This document shows, in pieces, positions 8,425 through 17,004 of a stretch of DNA of 64,000 bases. The stretch covers positions 80,072 through 144,071 of the forward strand of contig CALDSD010000091.1 in the NCBI GenBank assembly GCA_937911325.1, in the 5' to 3' direction. Numbering within the stretch: the stretch's first letter is position 1; the number at the start of each line of letters is the position of its first letter. The DNA is from an uncultured Neomegalonema sp. GTDB taxonomy: Bacteria > Pseudomonadota > Alphaproteobacteria > Rhodobacterales > Rhodobacteraceae. Made by a program: the position numbers and the translations under genes. The notes under the pieces are model-generated. The model saw nothing but the letters and a program-made list of their open reading frames with translations, was not told the origin of the DNA and searched no databases.

Positions 8425-9753
8425 GTGCGCAGGACCAGTTCCGGACTTTTGGCGTTTGCGGTGGCGTTCGTTTTTCCGACCCATTGGGCCGCGGCGCAAG
8501 AACCGCCCGATTTTGACGGGCGATACATCGCGGCGATCTCCGATGGCGATATGCGGGCCTACGCTTATATCGACGGCCGCCTCGGCCCAAAGAGGGGGCC
8601 GGACGAGCTCGCGTTGATCCGTTTGCCGCTGGAGGGTCGCGAGGCGACGTCACGCATCGAGGTCTCGAATACGGTCATCAACCCTGTCTACTCGATTGCG
8701 GCCGCGCTGGATGGCGACACGATCTTCGTCGCGGAAACGCACACCCCGCAGGAAGCAGGCGATGAAACGATCCGGGACCTGCAAGCCGGAACGACGCTTC
8801 GCGCCGTCGACGTCAGCGATCTCGCAGCTCCTCGTGTGATTGATCAGGTCGAAGTCGGCGTGCGGCCCATGGGGGTCTCCGTCAGCCCCGATGGGCGCAC
8901 TCTGGTGATCGCGACAAAAACACCCGATACGCCCATCACGTTGCTGACGTTTGAGAATGGTCGGTTTGGCGAGCCTAAGCTGGTCAGTTTGGATGGACTC
9001 AGCGCGATCCCGGAACTGCCGGATAATGGACTTCTGCCGCATCACGCAGAGTGGCATCCGACGGCTGATATCGTGGCGGTCACTTTCGCTCTGAGGAACC
9101 AGCTCAGGTTCTATCGGGTTCAACGCAACCAGAACGGGGAGGCCATCGGTCTGAGCCAATGGGGCAATCCTGTCGTCGCGTCGAAATGGCCGATGTCAGG
9201 CAAGTTCTCGCGAGATGGTCGGTACTTCGTCTCGAACGATCTCAAATGGGGTCCGGACGTCGACGGCTTTTACTTGAACGCGCCCGCCTCGCAGTTGACC
9301 TCGATCCGACTTGCAGAGCTCGAAGCTGCCGAACCAAGGCATACGGTTGTGAGCGGCGTCGCCGTCCCACGCCATGCTGAAAGCATCGCCTTCTCGAACG
9401 CAGGGGACCTTATCGTCACCCTGAACATCGGGCAGACATGGCTGGAGTCGGATGAGCCTGGCTATACCCTCTCGACGCTCAGTCTTCTGCGCTTTGATCA
9501 AGCCAGCGGGCAGATGACCCATCTCGGCGACTGGGAGATGGAGGGCATTCTACCCGAAGGCGTCGCGTTTGACGCTGACGACACGCATGTCGTCGCGGGC
9601 GTGTTCGAATACGAAGGACCCGAGCCTCGGCAGAGCGCCTTGGAGTTCTGGAGCGTCGTTCGCGCTGGCGTACACCCCCCTCGGCTCGTGCCGACCGGCT
9701 TTTCGATCCCGACCGGCCCGGGCGCGCATTCCCTGATTGTAATCAACGACTGA
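8425..9753 (+). CDS. Secreted beta-propeller protein of unknown function
   Basis: This 442-residue protein has a clear Sec signal (about residues 1-25, ending AAAQ). The mature part shows repeated propeller-blade features: GVSVSPDGRTLVIAT (about 150-165), HHAEWHPTADIVAV, GKFSRDGRYFVSND and AESIAFSNAGDLIVT. These resemble the YncE/lactonase-like seven-bladed fold. The start is the GTG at 8425, preceded by a purine-rich GGAACGAGAGGA. It is probably co-transcribed with the next gene (17-bp gap), which also encodes a secreted protein, and is divergent from a LysR regulator. The fold is fairly sure, but substrate and activity are not known. Confidence 0.65.
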   Translation: MRRTSSGLLAFAVAFVFPTHWAAAQEPPDFDGRYIAAISDGDMRAYAYIDGRLGPKRGPDELALIRLPLEGREATSRIEVSNTVINPVYSIAAALDGDTIFVAETHTPQEAGDETIRDLQAGTTLRAVDVSDLAAPRVIDQVEVGVRPMGVSVSPDGRTLVIATKTPDTPITLLTFENGRFGEPKLVSLDGLSAIPELPDNGLLPHHAEWHPTADIVAVTFALRNQLRFYRVQRNQNGEAIGLSQWGNPVVASKWPMSGKFSRDGRYFVSNDLKWGPDVDGFYLNAPASQLTSIRLAELEAAEPRHTVVSGVAVPRHAESIAFSNAGDLIVTLNIGQTWLESDEPGYTLSTLSLLRFDQASGQMTHLGDWEMEGILPEGVAFDADDTHVVAGVFEYEGPEPRQSALEFWSVVRAGVHPPRLVPTGFSIPTGPGAHSLIVIND

Positions 9754-9770
9754 CCAGAAGGAGCATCGTC

Positions 9771-10628
9771 GTGCGCCAACTATTGACTGCAGTTTGCATC
9801 TCCGGAGCCATGCTCGCCACGGCGAGCGCGGCCGACGACCTCTCAACACTCTCGACAGGCTTTGACGACGACGCGTCGCTGGTAGGGTGGACCGAGCACT
9901 TGCCTGAAGGGTTCACCCCGAAGTGGCGAGAGCCTCTGATCGAAGACGGAAACCTCGTCTTGGAGCCCATCTCCGGCGGCTGGTTTGAAGAACTGCACGG
10001 AGGGCACCTTTACAAAGCCGTCGACGGGGACTTCATCGTCACGACGCGCATCAACGTCGCGGGCACCAAGGAAGCTCTTCCCCAAACGTTGTTTTCGCTC
10101 GCGGGTCTCTTCATTCGAGCGCCCCGTGAATTCTCTGTGGGGACCTGGGCGCCGGGTCGTGAGAACTGGCTGTTCTTCTCGATCGGAACGTCGGCGCCGG
10201 CAGGGACGCCGCAGTTCGAGATCAAGACGACGACAAACTCACTCTCGACGCTAAAGATCCATCCAGCGCCAACGGGATGGGTCGAATTGCGCGGCGCACG
10301 CCTCGCGGAGCTGTTCACACTGCTGCACCGCGCTGAGGGAGAGGCGGATTGGGCGGTTGCGGATCAGATGATCCGACCCGATTTGCCGCAAACGCTCAAT
10401 GTTGGATTGACCGCTTATGCGGACTGGGGCTCGGTCGCGCCGATCTATCCGGACATGATGAGGGTCAATACGGAAGGGGCGGTCGAGAACAACGCCGATC
10501 TGATCGCCCGTGTCGACCGGATTGACTTCCGCCGCCCTGCAGTGGGCCGCATTCCCATCGCCAACATTGACGCGCCGGCGTTTATCGATGCGATCGAGAC
10601 GCGCCGCGCCGATCTTCTGGCAGACTAG
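9771..10628 (+). CDS. Secreted jelly-roll-like protein (DUF1349-like), function unknown
   Basis: This 285-residue protein has a Sec signal of about 20 residues (cleavage near ASAADD). The body resembles concanavalin-A-like/DUF1349 proteins, with GNLVLEPISGGWFEELHGG, FIVTTRINV, LAGLFIRAP and a WVELRGAR strand. These proteins bind or act on saccharides or other ligands, but no catalytic residues are recognisable. It follows the beta-propeller gene by 17 bp, so the pair is probably one periplasmic module under the LysR regulator. A GTG start at 9771 follows a GAAGGAG motif at good spacing. A strong hairpin follows the stop. Confidence 0.5.
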   Translation: MRQLLTAVCISGAMLATASAADDLSTLSTGFDDDASLVGWTEHLPEGFTPKWREPLIEDGNLVLEPISGGWFEELHGGHLYKAVDGDFIVTTRINVAGTKEALPQTLFSLAGLFIRAPREFSVGTWAPGRENWLFFSIGTSAPAGTPQFEIKTTTNSLSTLKIHPAPTGWVELRGARLAELFTLLHRAEGEADWAVADQMIRPDLPQTLNVGLTAYADWGSVAPIYPDMMRVNTEGAVENNADLIARVDRIDFRRPAVGRIPIANIDAPAFIDAIETRRADLLAD

Positions 10629-10630
10629 GA

Positions 10631-10651
10631 CGACGCTGTCAGACAGCGTCG
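10631..10651 (+). terminator. Hairpin after the propeller/jelly-roll operon
   Basis: A perfect 9-bp stem (10631-10639 with 10643-10651) with a 3-nt loop starts 3 bp after the stop codon. There is no T-run, so termination efficiency is uncertain, but the placement marks the operon end. Confidence 0.6.
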
Positions 10652-10795
10652 CCTGGGGTCTCGAACTTGCTGCGACAGCCTGCATCTCCGCCAAAGCTGG
10701 CGCCCATCACGGTTGTGTTGGGCGCTAAGCGCGTCCTTGGTCCATCCTTTTGAGCGGGACGGCGCCAACGCCGCCGACCATCGTCGCGGCAAGCG

Positions 10796-10822
10796 CCGAG
10801 ACGTCGACCTCGCACGTCTCGG
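10796..10822 (-). terminator. Inverted repeat at the end of the minus-strand Fe-ADH operon
   Basis: A perfect 9-bp inverted repeat (10796-10804 with 10814-10822, 9-nt loop) lies 22 bp downstream of the NTF2-like gene stop on the minus strand. It has no T-run. The rest of the 10652-10843 gap between convergent operons shows nothing else. Confidence 0.4.
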
Positions 10823-10843
10823 TTCTCAGCTGTCTGGTCGCGC

Positions 10844-11335
10844 TCAACTCTCGACCGGGGGGAACCAGGTGAGCGACGAATGATGCAGAGAGATGAGCAC
10901 CTTTTCGTCGAGCTTGTGGTAGGCGAACGTATAGTCGGCGCGGGTTGCGTTGCCTTCGCCGTCGATGAACGTGTAGTGCCCCATGTCCTTATAGCCGAGG
11001 CCGCCAGCCTTTAGGATCGGGCCGGCCGCGCTCTGGAAGTCGACCCGTTTCCAGCCGCGGTTCAGAAAACCCTGGTCGTGGGGGTAGTTCGGATCTCCGC
11101 CAACGAAGTACGACCGCGCCCCGGCGCGGTCCAGACGGATCAGATCCGCCAGGGTCGGCTTGAACAGAAGCGGCTCGTCAGGCGATCCAAAATCGTAGAG
11201 GTCCAAAAGCCTGTCGACGTCACGCTCTGTGACATATGTCGCCCAGGCTCGCTGCGCCGCAATGACTTCGGCTTTCGTCATGGGTTGAAAGTTGCGATCA
11301 GAGATTGTCCTGCCTCCCTTTAGTGTCGATCTCAC
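10844..11335 (-). CDS. NTF2/SnoaL-like small protein, function unknown
   Basis: Up to 163 residues. The pattern of an N-terminal helix (AEVIAAQRAWATYVTERDVDRLLDLY), a metal- or substrate-pocket segment (FVGGDPNYPHDQGFLNRGW) and C-terminal strands (YTFIDGEGNATRADYTFAYHK, VLISLHHSSL) looks like the NTF2/SnoaL cone fold. Proteins of this look are often mislabelled phosphoribosyl-AMP cyclohydrolase, and I see no HisI zinc motif here. The start is uncertain: a GTG at 11335 overlaps the stop of the upstream Fe-ADH gene by 4 bp, and an internal ATG lies at 11281. Translational coupling to the dehydrogenase suggests a shared role. Confidence 0.55.
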   Translation of the reverse strand: MRSTLKGGRTISDRNFQPMTKAEVIAAQRAWATYVTERDVDRLLDLYDFGSPDEPLLFKPTLADLIRLDRAGARSYFVGGDPNYPHDQGFLNRGWKRVDFQSAAGPILKAGGLGYKDMGHYTFIDGEGNATRADYTFAYHKLDEKVLISLHHSSLTWFPPVES

Positions 11336-12498
11336 CAGGCGGCGCGATAGATCGCCAGCGCGTCCGCCTCGGCGACCTCGCGCGGATTGTTCACCAGCAG
11401 CCGCTGTTGCTTCATCGCGTCCGACGCCATCTTCGGCAGGTCGTCCTCGCCGATCGACACATCGCGCAGTCGGGTCGCCAAACCCAGCTTGCTCGATAGC
11501 GCCGCCAGCTCTTCGATGAAAGACGCACAGCGCGCTTGGGCACCTTCCTCGCGATCTAAATGCGGAAACGCGTCCGCTGCAATCGCTGCGTAAAGATGTG
11601 CGGCCTCCGGCGCGTTGAACCGCAGCACATGGGGCAGCACCAGCGCGTTCGACAGACCGTGAGGGACATGGAAGGTCCCGCCGATCGGGTAGGCCAGCGC
11701 GTGCACCGCCGCGACCGGCGAATTGGCGAAGGCTTGGCCGGCGAGCATCGAGCCCAACAGCATCGCGCTGCGTGTTTCCAGGTCCGAGCCTTCAAACACC
11801 GCGCGTTCGATATTGGCTCCAAGCAACCGCAGCGCCTCGCGCGCCAACATTTGCGACAGCGGGTTATTGTTGGCGTTTTTCGAAGCGTAAGCCTCGATTG
11901 CGTGAACCATGGCGTCGACGCCGGTCGCCGCGGTGATGTCCGCGGGCAACCCCAATGTCAGCTCTGGGTCGAGAATGGCGAGGTCGGGGAGGATGATCGG
12001 GCTCGACACGCCGCGTTTCTCCTCGTCTCCGACGGTGATGATGGAGACGGGCGTCACCTCTGAACCGGTGCCGGCGGTTGTCGGCGCAAGCACCAGCGGC
12101 AATCTCGGCCCCTTCGCCTGAGCGACGCCCCATGCGGCGTCGAGGTCTTCGTCCGAGCCCAGCAAAAGCGCTGCGAGCTTTGCGACGTCCAGCGAGGATC
12201 CGCCGCCAAAGCCGATGACGCCGGTCGCGCCAGCGCTTCGGCCGGCCGCGACGGCGGCGTCCAAAGTCGCGCGCGACGGATCCGCCTCGACCGCGTCGAA
12301 GATCGTGGTTTCGTAACCTGCATCGGAAAGAGAGGCGATTGCGGGATCGCAAAGACCGAGCCGGCGCAAACCCGGGTCGGTCACGAACAGGGGGCGCGGA
12401 CCCAGACGGTTCGCCAGAAGATCCGCGAGTTTTCGACTAGCCCCCGGCTCGAAGACAACCGAGCTTGCGGTGTTGAAGACAAATGGCGGCATGGGCAA
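11332..12498 (-). CDS. Iron-type (group III) alcohol dehydrogenase
   Basis: This 388-residue NAD(P)-dependent dehydrogenase belongs to the Fe-ADH family. The glycine-rich nucleotide motif GFGGGSSLDVAK is near residues 95-106 and PTTAGTGSEVT near 138-148. The metal-binding region includes TGVDAMVHAIEAY and the HALAYPIGGTFHVPHG signature (about 264-280), giving the usual Asp and three His ligands. It oxidises an alcohol to an aldehyde or the reverse, but the substrate is unknown. It is followed by an NTF2-like gene with 4-bp overlap. An iron enzyme here, next to a zinc-starvation locus, is a plausible zinc-independent alternative, though that link is inference. Confidence 0.9.
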   Translation of the reverse strand: MPMPPFVFNTASSVVFEPGASRKLADLLANRLGPRPLFVTDPGLRRLGLCDPAIASLSDAGYETTIFDAVEADPSRATLDAAVAAGRSAGATGVIGFGGGSSLDVAKLAALLLGSDEDLDAAWGVAQAKGPRLPLVLAPTTAGTGSEVTPVSIITVGDEEKRGVSSPIILPDLAILDPELTLGLPADITAATGVDAMVHAIEAYASKNANNNPLSQMLAREALRLLGANIERAVFEGSDLETRSAMLLGSMLAGQAFANSPVAAVHALAYPIGGTFHVPHGLSNALVLPHVLRFNAPEAAHLYAAIAADAFPHLDREEGAQARCASFIEELAALSSKLGLATRLRDVSIGEDDLPKMASDAMKQQRLLVNNPREVAEADALAIYRAAW

Positions 12499-12568
12499 CT
12501 CGCATTCTTCTCTGATCAGAATCGCCTTGAGGCGTTGCAGTTCTGGTTACTTCCGAGGCGGCTCGCGC

Positions 12569-12751
12569 TCAATGTTCTCTAAAGACCGCCTCGGCTGGCG
12601 CGCGGTCAATATAACCTGCCTCGGCCACGCCGGACATGAACTGCTTTGAACTCGACGGTTCGCCGGACATGAGGTCAAGAACCGGCGCCGCCGGAGCCCC
12701 CGAAGCCATGATGCGCATCTTGTTTGACTGCGGATAGACCAACACAGCCAA
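12569..12751 (-). CDS. Possible small protein (60 residues), unknown
   Basis: A short frame lies between the CobW-type GTPase gene and the Fe-ADH gene on the same strand. It uses a TTG at 12751 (a GTG two codons later is equally possible) and ends at 12569. The product would contain KMRIMASGAPAAPVLDLM and GYIDRAPAEAVFREH. Third codon positions are GC-rich, as in its neighbours. There is no strong ribosome binding site and no recognised family. It may be real, because the 263-bp gap otherwise holds nothing. Confidence 0.3.
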   Translation of the reverse strand: MAVLVYPQSNKMRIMASGAPAAPVLDLMSGEPSSSKQFMSGVAEAGYIDRAPAEAVFREH

Positions 12752-12761
12752 TGCGCGAAGC

Positions 12762-13871
12762 TCAGGCCTGTGAGGCTTCTTTCGCTGCTGCGGCTGCCGT
12801 GAACGGGTGCAGCTCTGGCAAGAGCCTGCTCAACATCTTCGGCGCTTCGTCGCGGCCTGGTCCGCCAACGATCAGCACGATCCTGGTCTCCTCGACGCCT
12901 GCCGGCCAACTGTCGAGCAGTCGCGGTGGGCTCGAGATGTGGCCGACGACATGCAGCAGGCGCGGTTCGGTGGGATGATCCTCGACCTCCACCAGGCCTT
13001 TCATGCGCAAAAGATTTCGGCCAAACGTCGACTGCAGGGCCCTGACGGCGTCTTCGAGCGCCCAGGGATCGACGGACCCGCTTGCCGAGAAGCAGTAGGC
13101 GGACGCTGTGTCACCATGCCGGTTCACGTCGTGATGATGATGATGGTCGTGATGATGGTGGTCGTGGTGATGATGGTCAGACCCGTCATGATGAGCGCTC
13201 TGGCGGTCAAAACGCAGCCAGTCTTGGACATCCGGCGGTTTGCCGGATGGATCAAACGCCGCGAGCGAGAACACCATCTCGGGCGTGGCCTCATCCACCT
13301 CGAACAGCTGCGCGTTCGGGTTTCGTTGCGCGAGGTCGGCTTTGAGTTTGCCCAGGTCGCGGCGCGAGGCCGGATCTTCCGCCAGATCGGACTTGGTGAC
13401 GAGGATCAGATCCGCCACGGCAAGCTGCCGTTGCGCCTCTGGAAATCGCTCAATCGCATCCGCGCCGTTGACTGTGTCCACCACTGTCACCACGCCGTTG
13501 AGCGTGAAACGCTCCAGGATGATGTCGCTGGTCATAAAGGTCTGAAGCAAGGGAAGCGGATCGGCCAGTCCCGTCGTCTCGATGACGATCCGGTCGAAAC
13601 TCGGACCAACGCCGCGCTCGGCTTCGTCGAGCAACCGCAAGAGGGTCAGTCGCACATCCCCTGACACGGTGCAGCACAAACAACCGGTCGACATCGCAAA
13701 CGCGCGTTCGTCGGCTTGGGCGACCAGACCGCCGTCAATCCCGGCTTCCCCGAACTCGTTCACGACAACCGCTGTGGCGCCAAACCCTGGCTCCGCCATC
13801 AAACGATTTAGAACAGTCGTCTTCCCGGCCCCCAGGAACCCGGTGAGGATCGTAACGGGGATGCGCTGCAA
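12762..13871 (-). CDS. CobW/COG0523 GTPase with His-rich metal-binding segment
   Basis: This 369-residue G3E GTPase of the metallochaperone type has Walker A GFLGAGKT (11-18), the metal-binding CLCC motif (64-67), a switch region ETTGLADP (98-105) and guanine-recognition TKSD (159-162). A His/Asp-rich stretch (about 227-247) precedes the C-terminal CobW domain (about 255-369). Family members deliver zinc or other metals to client proteins using GTP. The start is the TTG at 13871. It lies downstream of the formaldehyde dehydrogenase gene and a strong hairpin, so it may be a separate unit or a read-through member of the zinc operon. It is distinct from the second CobW protein at 15777. Confidence 0.88.
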   Translation of the reverse strand: MQRIPVTILTGFLGAGKTTVLNRLMAEPGFGATAVVVNEFGEAGIDGGLVAQADERAFAMSTGCLCCTVSGDVRLTLLRLLDEAERGVGPSFDRIVIETTGLADPLPLLQTFMTSDIILERFTLNGVVTVVDTVNGADAIERFPEAQRQLAVADLILVTKSDLAEDPASRRDLGKLKADLAQRNPNAQLFEVDEATPEMVFSLAAFDPSGKPPDVQDWLRFDRQSAHHDGSDHHHHDHHHHDHHHHHDVNRHGDTASAYCFSASGSVDPWALEDAVRALQSTFGRNLLRMKGLVEVEDHPTEPRLLHVVGHISSPPRLLDSWPAGVEETRIVLIVGGPGRDEAPKMLSRLLPELHPFTAAAAAKEASQA

Positions 13872-13900
13872 CAGAAGGCCTCGTCAAAGCAACAGATGGA

Positions 13901-13921
13901 CCCGGCGCCTTCTGCGCCGGG
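13901..13921 (-). terminator. GC-rich hairpin after the formaldehyde dehydrogenase gene
   Basis: A perfect 8-bp GC stem (13901-13908 with 13914-13921) with a 5-nt loop lies 21 bp past the stop codon at 13943. On the minus strand it is followed by TCCATCTGTTGCTTTG, only mildly T-rich. It is a likely terminator or attenuator between the dehydrogenase and the CobW gene. Confidence 0.6.
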
Positions 13922-13942
13922 CGTCTTGGGCGGTCTCCGCCC

Positions 13943-15106
13943 TCAAGCGGTGATGATCTTCCCGGGCAGGGAGTTCACCGTCATCGTGTCCTTTTCACGG
14001 AAGTGGATCACCGAACGGATCGACTCGCCGGCCTTCAGCAGATCGAAGGCGGTGTTGATCTGGTCATGGCCCATGTGGTGCGTGATGTAGGGGTCGATAT
14101 CAAACTGCCCGCTCATCCATTCGTCGACCATGCCCGGCAGCTCGCTGCGCCCGCGCACGCCGCCAAAGGCGGTGCCGCGCCATACGCGCCCGGTCACAAG
14201 CTGGAACGGCCGCGTGGCGATCTCCTGCCCGGCGCCGGCGACGCCGATCACAGTGCACTCGCCCCACCCTTTGTGACACGCCTCAAGCGCAGACCGCATA
14301 AGATCGACATTTCCGACCGCCTCGAACGTGTAGTCCTGCCCGCCAGTGGTCATCTCGACCAGACCGTCCTGGATCGGGGCCGCAGGGTCTTTGGGATTGA
14401 TGCACTCCGTCGCGCCCAGCGACTTGGCGAGAGGGAATTTCGATGGATTGACATCGATGCCGATAATGCGGGACGCCCCGTTGAGAACGGCGCCCTGGAT
14501 CACGGCCATTCCCACAGCGCCGAGACCGAAGACGGCGACGCTGGCGCCCGCCTCGACTTTCGCGGTGTTGCGGACGGCGCCAATGCCGGTCGGCACCGCG
14601 CAGCCCATCACCGAGGCCTTCGACAACGGCGCGTCCTTTGAGATCTTGGCGATCGAAATCTCGGGCAGGACCGTGTACTCGCTGAACGTGCTGGTGCCCA
14701 TGTAGTGCAGGAGCTGTTTGCCCTTGTACGAGAAGCGTGACGTTCCGTCGGGCATCACCCCGGCTCCCTGCGTCTTCCGGATCGTCTGGCAGAGATTGGT
14801 CTTGCCCGATTTGATGTAGGGGCACTCGGGATCTTCGGGAACATAGAGCGGGATCACATGGTCGCCGGGAACGACCGACGTCACGCCTTTGCCGACCTCC
14901 TCGACGACGCCGCACGCCTCGTGGCCCAGCACACATGGGAAAAGCCCCTCTGGGTCTTCACCTGACAGTGTGAAAACGTCCGTATGGCACAAGCTGGTCG
15001 TCACAATCCGAACCAAGACCTCGCCATCCTTTGGACCTTCGAGATCAATCTCTTCGATCTCAAGCGGGCGGTTTGGCTCCCAGGCTATGGCGGCGCGGGT
15101 CTTCAT
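13943..15106 (-). CDS. S-(hydroxymethyl)glutathione dehydrogenase (class III ADH) with reduced structural-zinc site
   Basis: This 387-residue protein is of the FrmA/AdhC type, oxidising S-hydroxymethylglutathione (from formaldehyde) with NAD. Catalytic-zinc residues are present: C40-H41 ([17 protein letters not shown]), H62-E63 (LGHEACG) and the later Cys in [13 protein letters not shown]. The family signature [15 protein letters not shown] is intact. The structural-zinc loop normally has four cysteines (C-x2-C-x2-C-x7-C). Here it reads [17 protein letters not shown], so the first is Asp and the third Ile, leaving two. It lies 23 bp downstream of the DUF1826 gene, at the end of the zur/znu gene string. 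It may be a zinc-saving paralogue. Another copy elsewhere in the genome cannot be checked here. Confidence 0.9.
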   Translation of the reverse strand: MKTRAAIAWEPNRPLEIEEIDLEGPKDGEVLVRIVTTSLCHTDVFTLSGEDPEGLFPCVLGHEACGVVEEVGKGVTSVVPGDHVIPLYVPEDPECPYIKSGKTNLCQTIRKTQGAGVMPDGTSRFSYKGKQLLHYMGTSTFSEYTVLPEISIAKISKDAPLSKASVMGCAVPTGIGAVRNTAKVEAGASVAVFGLGAVGMAVIQGAVLNGASRIIGIDVNPSKFPLAKSLGATECINPKDPAAPIQDGLVEMTTGGQDYTFEAVGNVDLMRSALEACHKGWGECTVIGVAGAGQEIATRPFQLVTGRVWRGTAFGGVRGRSELPGMVDEWMSGQFDIDPYITHHMGHDQINTAFDLLKAGESIRSVIHFREKDTMTVNSLPGKIITA

Positions 15107-15129
15107 GGGTAAGTTCCTCCGATTTTTTT

Positions 15130-15780
15130 CTAGTGGAAGACGTGTTCCGGGTCTTCAGCCGCGGATTGCATCGGGTCGAGAACGAGCAGAAGCCGCGTCT
15201 CGCCAGTTCCTGCGATGGGCGGCGACCGGTGAAGCAGACCCGTCGGCGGTGTCTGCGGCCACAGCGTTCCACGAAGCACGATCGGCGCGCCGGTGGGGGC
15301 GGTGAAAACGCGGGTAGGATCAGAGCCGTCCGGCGAGACGCCGTATTGCGTTCCGGTTCCGCGGTAGGTGCAGATCAGTCGAGACGTCACGGAGTCGATA
15401 TGGAACTTCCGACAGGCGTTGGTGCTGACGACGTCGAGCCGCAGACGCAAGTACTCAGCGCTCGAAATCGCGCCGAAGCCGTGCGCCAGCGCCGCGATGT
15501 CGTCGATCAGAAGATCGCGTTCGGCGCAATCGGGCGTTTCGGCGAGATCGCAGCTGTGACGAACAGCTTCACCAACTGCGTTAGGCTGTACGACGACCCT
15601 CGCATGGGGCAGTCGTTCCGGGTCGAGGCTGTCGATCCAGCTCTGAAAGCTCTGCAATGGCTGGCGCCGCCAGACCACGGCGCCGCAGCTGGGGTCGTGA
15701 ATGCTCGACAGGCCTTCGAGGGCGTCGGCGACGGCCACTCCGATCGCAGCGTCCGAGGCGAGTTTCTCGGCAGCGGTCAT
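15130..15780 (-). CDS. DUF1826 family protein
   Basis: This 216-residue soluble protein starts at the ATG at 15780, overlapping the upstream CobW stop by 4 bp (ATGA). Conserved-looking segments are [11 protein letters not shown] (a His/Cys pair), [12 protein letters not shown] and [19 protein letters not shown] (C-terminal). The His in KFHID and the HRSPP segment suggest a cupin-like metal site. Members of this family commonly sit next to CobW and zinc-uptake genes, and that is also the case here. Biochemical function is not established. Assignment is from recollection of the family and from context. Confidence 0.7.
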   Translation of the reverse strand: MTAAEKLASDAAIGVAVADALEGLSSIHDPSCGAVVWRRQPLQSFQSWIDSLDPERLPHARVVVQPNAVGEAVRHSCDLAETPDCAERDLLIDDIAALAHGFGAISSAEYLRLRLDVVSTNACRKFHIDSVTSRLICTYRGTGTQYGVSPDGSDPTRVFTAPTGAPIVLRGTLWPQTPPTGLLHRSPPIAGTGETRLLLVLDPMQSAAEDPEHVFH

Positions 15781-16994
15781 TCTGTCGGCTCCGCACGGCG
15801 CCAGACCGGGAACGGATCCGGCAGATCTGGCAGGTTGGCTGGATCCTTGTCCTGCGAGGCTTGTACCAGCGCGGCATCGAGCCGTGCCTTCAGCCGTGTC
15901 CAGTCGATGCCGGCGCCAATGAAGACAATCTCTTGACGGCGGTCCCCCCAAGGCTCGACCCAGTGCTTTTCGATGTAGCTCCGCGCGCTCTCGTGGTCGG
16001 GCCAGCGCTCCTTCGGCACCGCCGCCCACCATGTGCCGAGCGGTTGAACGCTCGACAGCGCGCCGGCCAGCGAGAACTCCGCCACCCAATCCGGACGCGT
16101 CGAGATCCAGAAATGCCCCTTGGCGCGGATCACGCCCGGCATGGCGCCGTTGAGAACCGCCTTGATCTTCTCCGGATCGAAAGGCCGTTGCGCGCGATAG
16201 GTATAGCTGGTGACGCCATACTCCTCGGTCTCGGGCGCGTGATCGGCGAATCCGTAGAGCTCCTTCGCCCACATCGGATGCTCATGCGCCTTCTCGAAGT
16301 CGAACAGACCCGTGCTCAAGATCGTATCCGCCGAGACCTGCGAATGGTTGGTCTCGATGATCTGCGCATCGCCGTTGAGGCTGCGGATGATCTTGCGCGC
16401 CGCGTCGACCTGGCTCGGTTCGGCGTCGGCCACCTTGTTGAGGATCACCACGTCGGCGAACTCGATCTGGTCGGTCAGCAGATGCACCAGGGCGCGGTCG
16501 TCTTCCTCGCCGAGGGTCTCGCCCCGATCGCGCAGAAAGTCGTGACTCGAGTAGTCGCGGAGCAAGTTCACCGCGTCCACGACCGTCACCATGGTGTCGA
16601 GCCGGGCGACATCGGACAGGCTTTCACCTTCCTCGTCGCGGAACTCGAACGTCGCCGCGACGGGCAGCGGTTCCGAGATGCCGGTGGACTCGATCAGCAG
16701 ATAATCGAACCGGCCCTCGGCCGCGAGACGCCGGACTTCCGCCAGCAGGTCGTCGCGCAGCGTGCAGCAGATGCAGCCGTTCGACATTTCGACCAGGGTT
16801 TCATCGGTGCGGCTGAGCTCCGTGTCAGCGCGCACCAGATCGGCGTCGATGTTCACCTCGGACATGTCGTTGACGATCACCGCGACGCGGCGACCCTCAC
16901 GGTTGTTCAACACGCGGTTCAAGAGCGTTGTCTTACCAGCGCCGAGAAAGCCGGAAAGAACCGTTACGGGAAGCCGCTCTTCGGTCACATCCAT
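15777..16994 (-). CDS. CobW/COG0523 zinc metallochaperone GTPase (zinc-starvation type)
   Basis: This protein has 405 residues from the ATG at 16994, which follows GAGAG at good spacing. An upstream TTG at 17015 is in frame but overlaps the znuA stop. Walker A GFLGAGKT lies at 15-22, the metal motif CICC at 74-77, ESTGISEP follows and NKVAD is the guanine-recognition loop. The CobW C-terminal domain contains the [13 protein letters not shown] and LGTWWAAVP segments typical of the YjiA/ZigA/Zng1-like subgroup. Role: GTP-driven metal (probably zinc) transfer under zinc limitation. It lies 10 bp after znuA and overlaps the DUF1826 gene, so it is a firm member of the znu operon. Confidence 0.9.
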   Translation of the reverse strand: MDVTEERLPVTVLSGFLGAGKTTLLNRVLNNREGRRVAVIVNDMSEVNIDADLVRADTELSRTDETLVEMSNGCICCTLRDDLLAEVRRLAAEGRFDYLLIESTGISEPLPVAATFEFRDEEGESLSDVARLDTMVTVVDAVNLLRDYSSHDFLRDRGETLGEEDDRALVHLLTDQIEFADVVILNKVADAEPSQVDAARKIIRSLNGDAQIIETNHSQVSADTILSTGLFDFEKAHEHPMWAKELYGFADHAPETEEYGVTSYTYRAQRPFDPEKIKAVLNGAMPGVIRAKGHFWISTRPDWVAEFSLAGALSSVQPLGTWWAAVPKERWPDHESARSYIEKHWVEPWGDRRQEIVFIGAGIDWTRLKARLDAALVQASQDKDPANLPDLPDPFPVWRRAEPTE

Positions 16995-17004
16995 CGTGTA
17001 GCTC

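Noticed and set aside
13123..13185. Tandem CAT/GTG-like repeat resembling a microsatellite or CRISPR-like array
   Set aside because: It encodes the His/Asp-rich metal-binding tract of the CobW-type GTPase. The repeats are codon-level and have no spacers.
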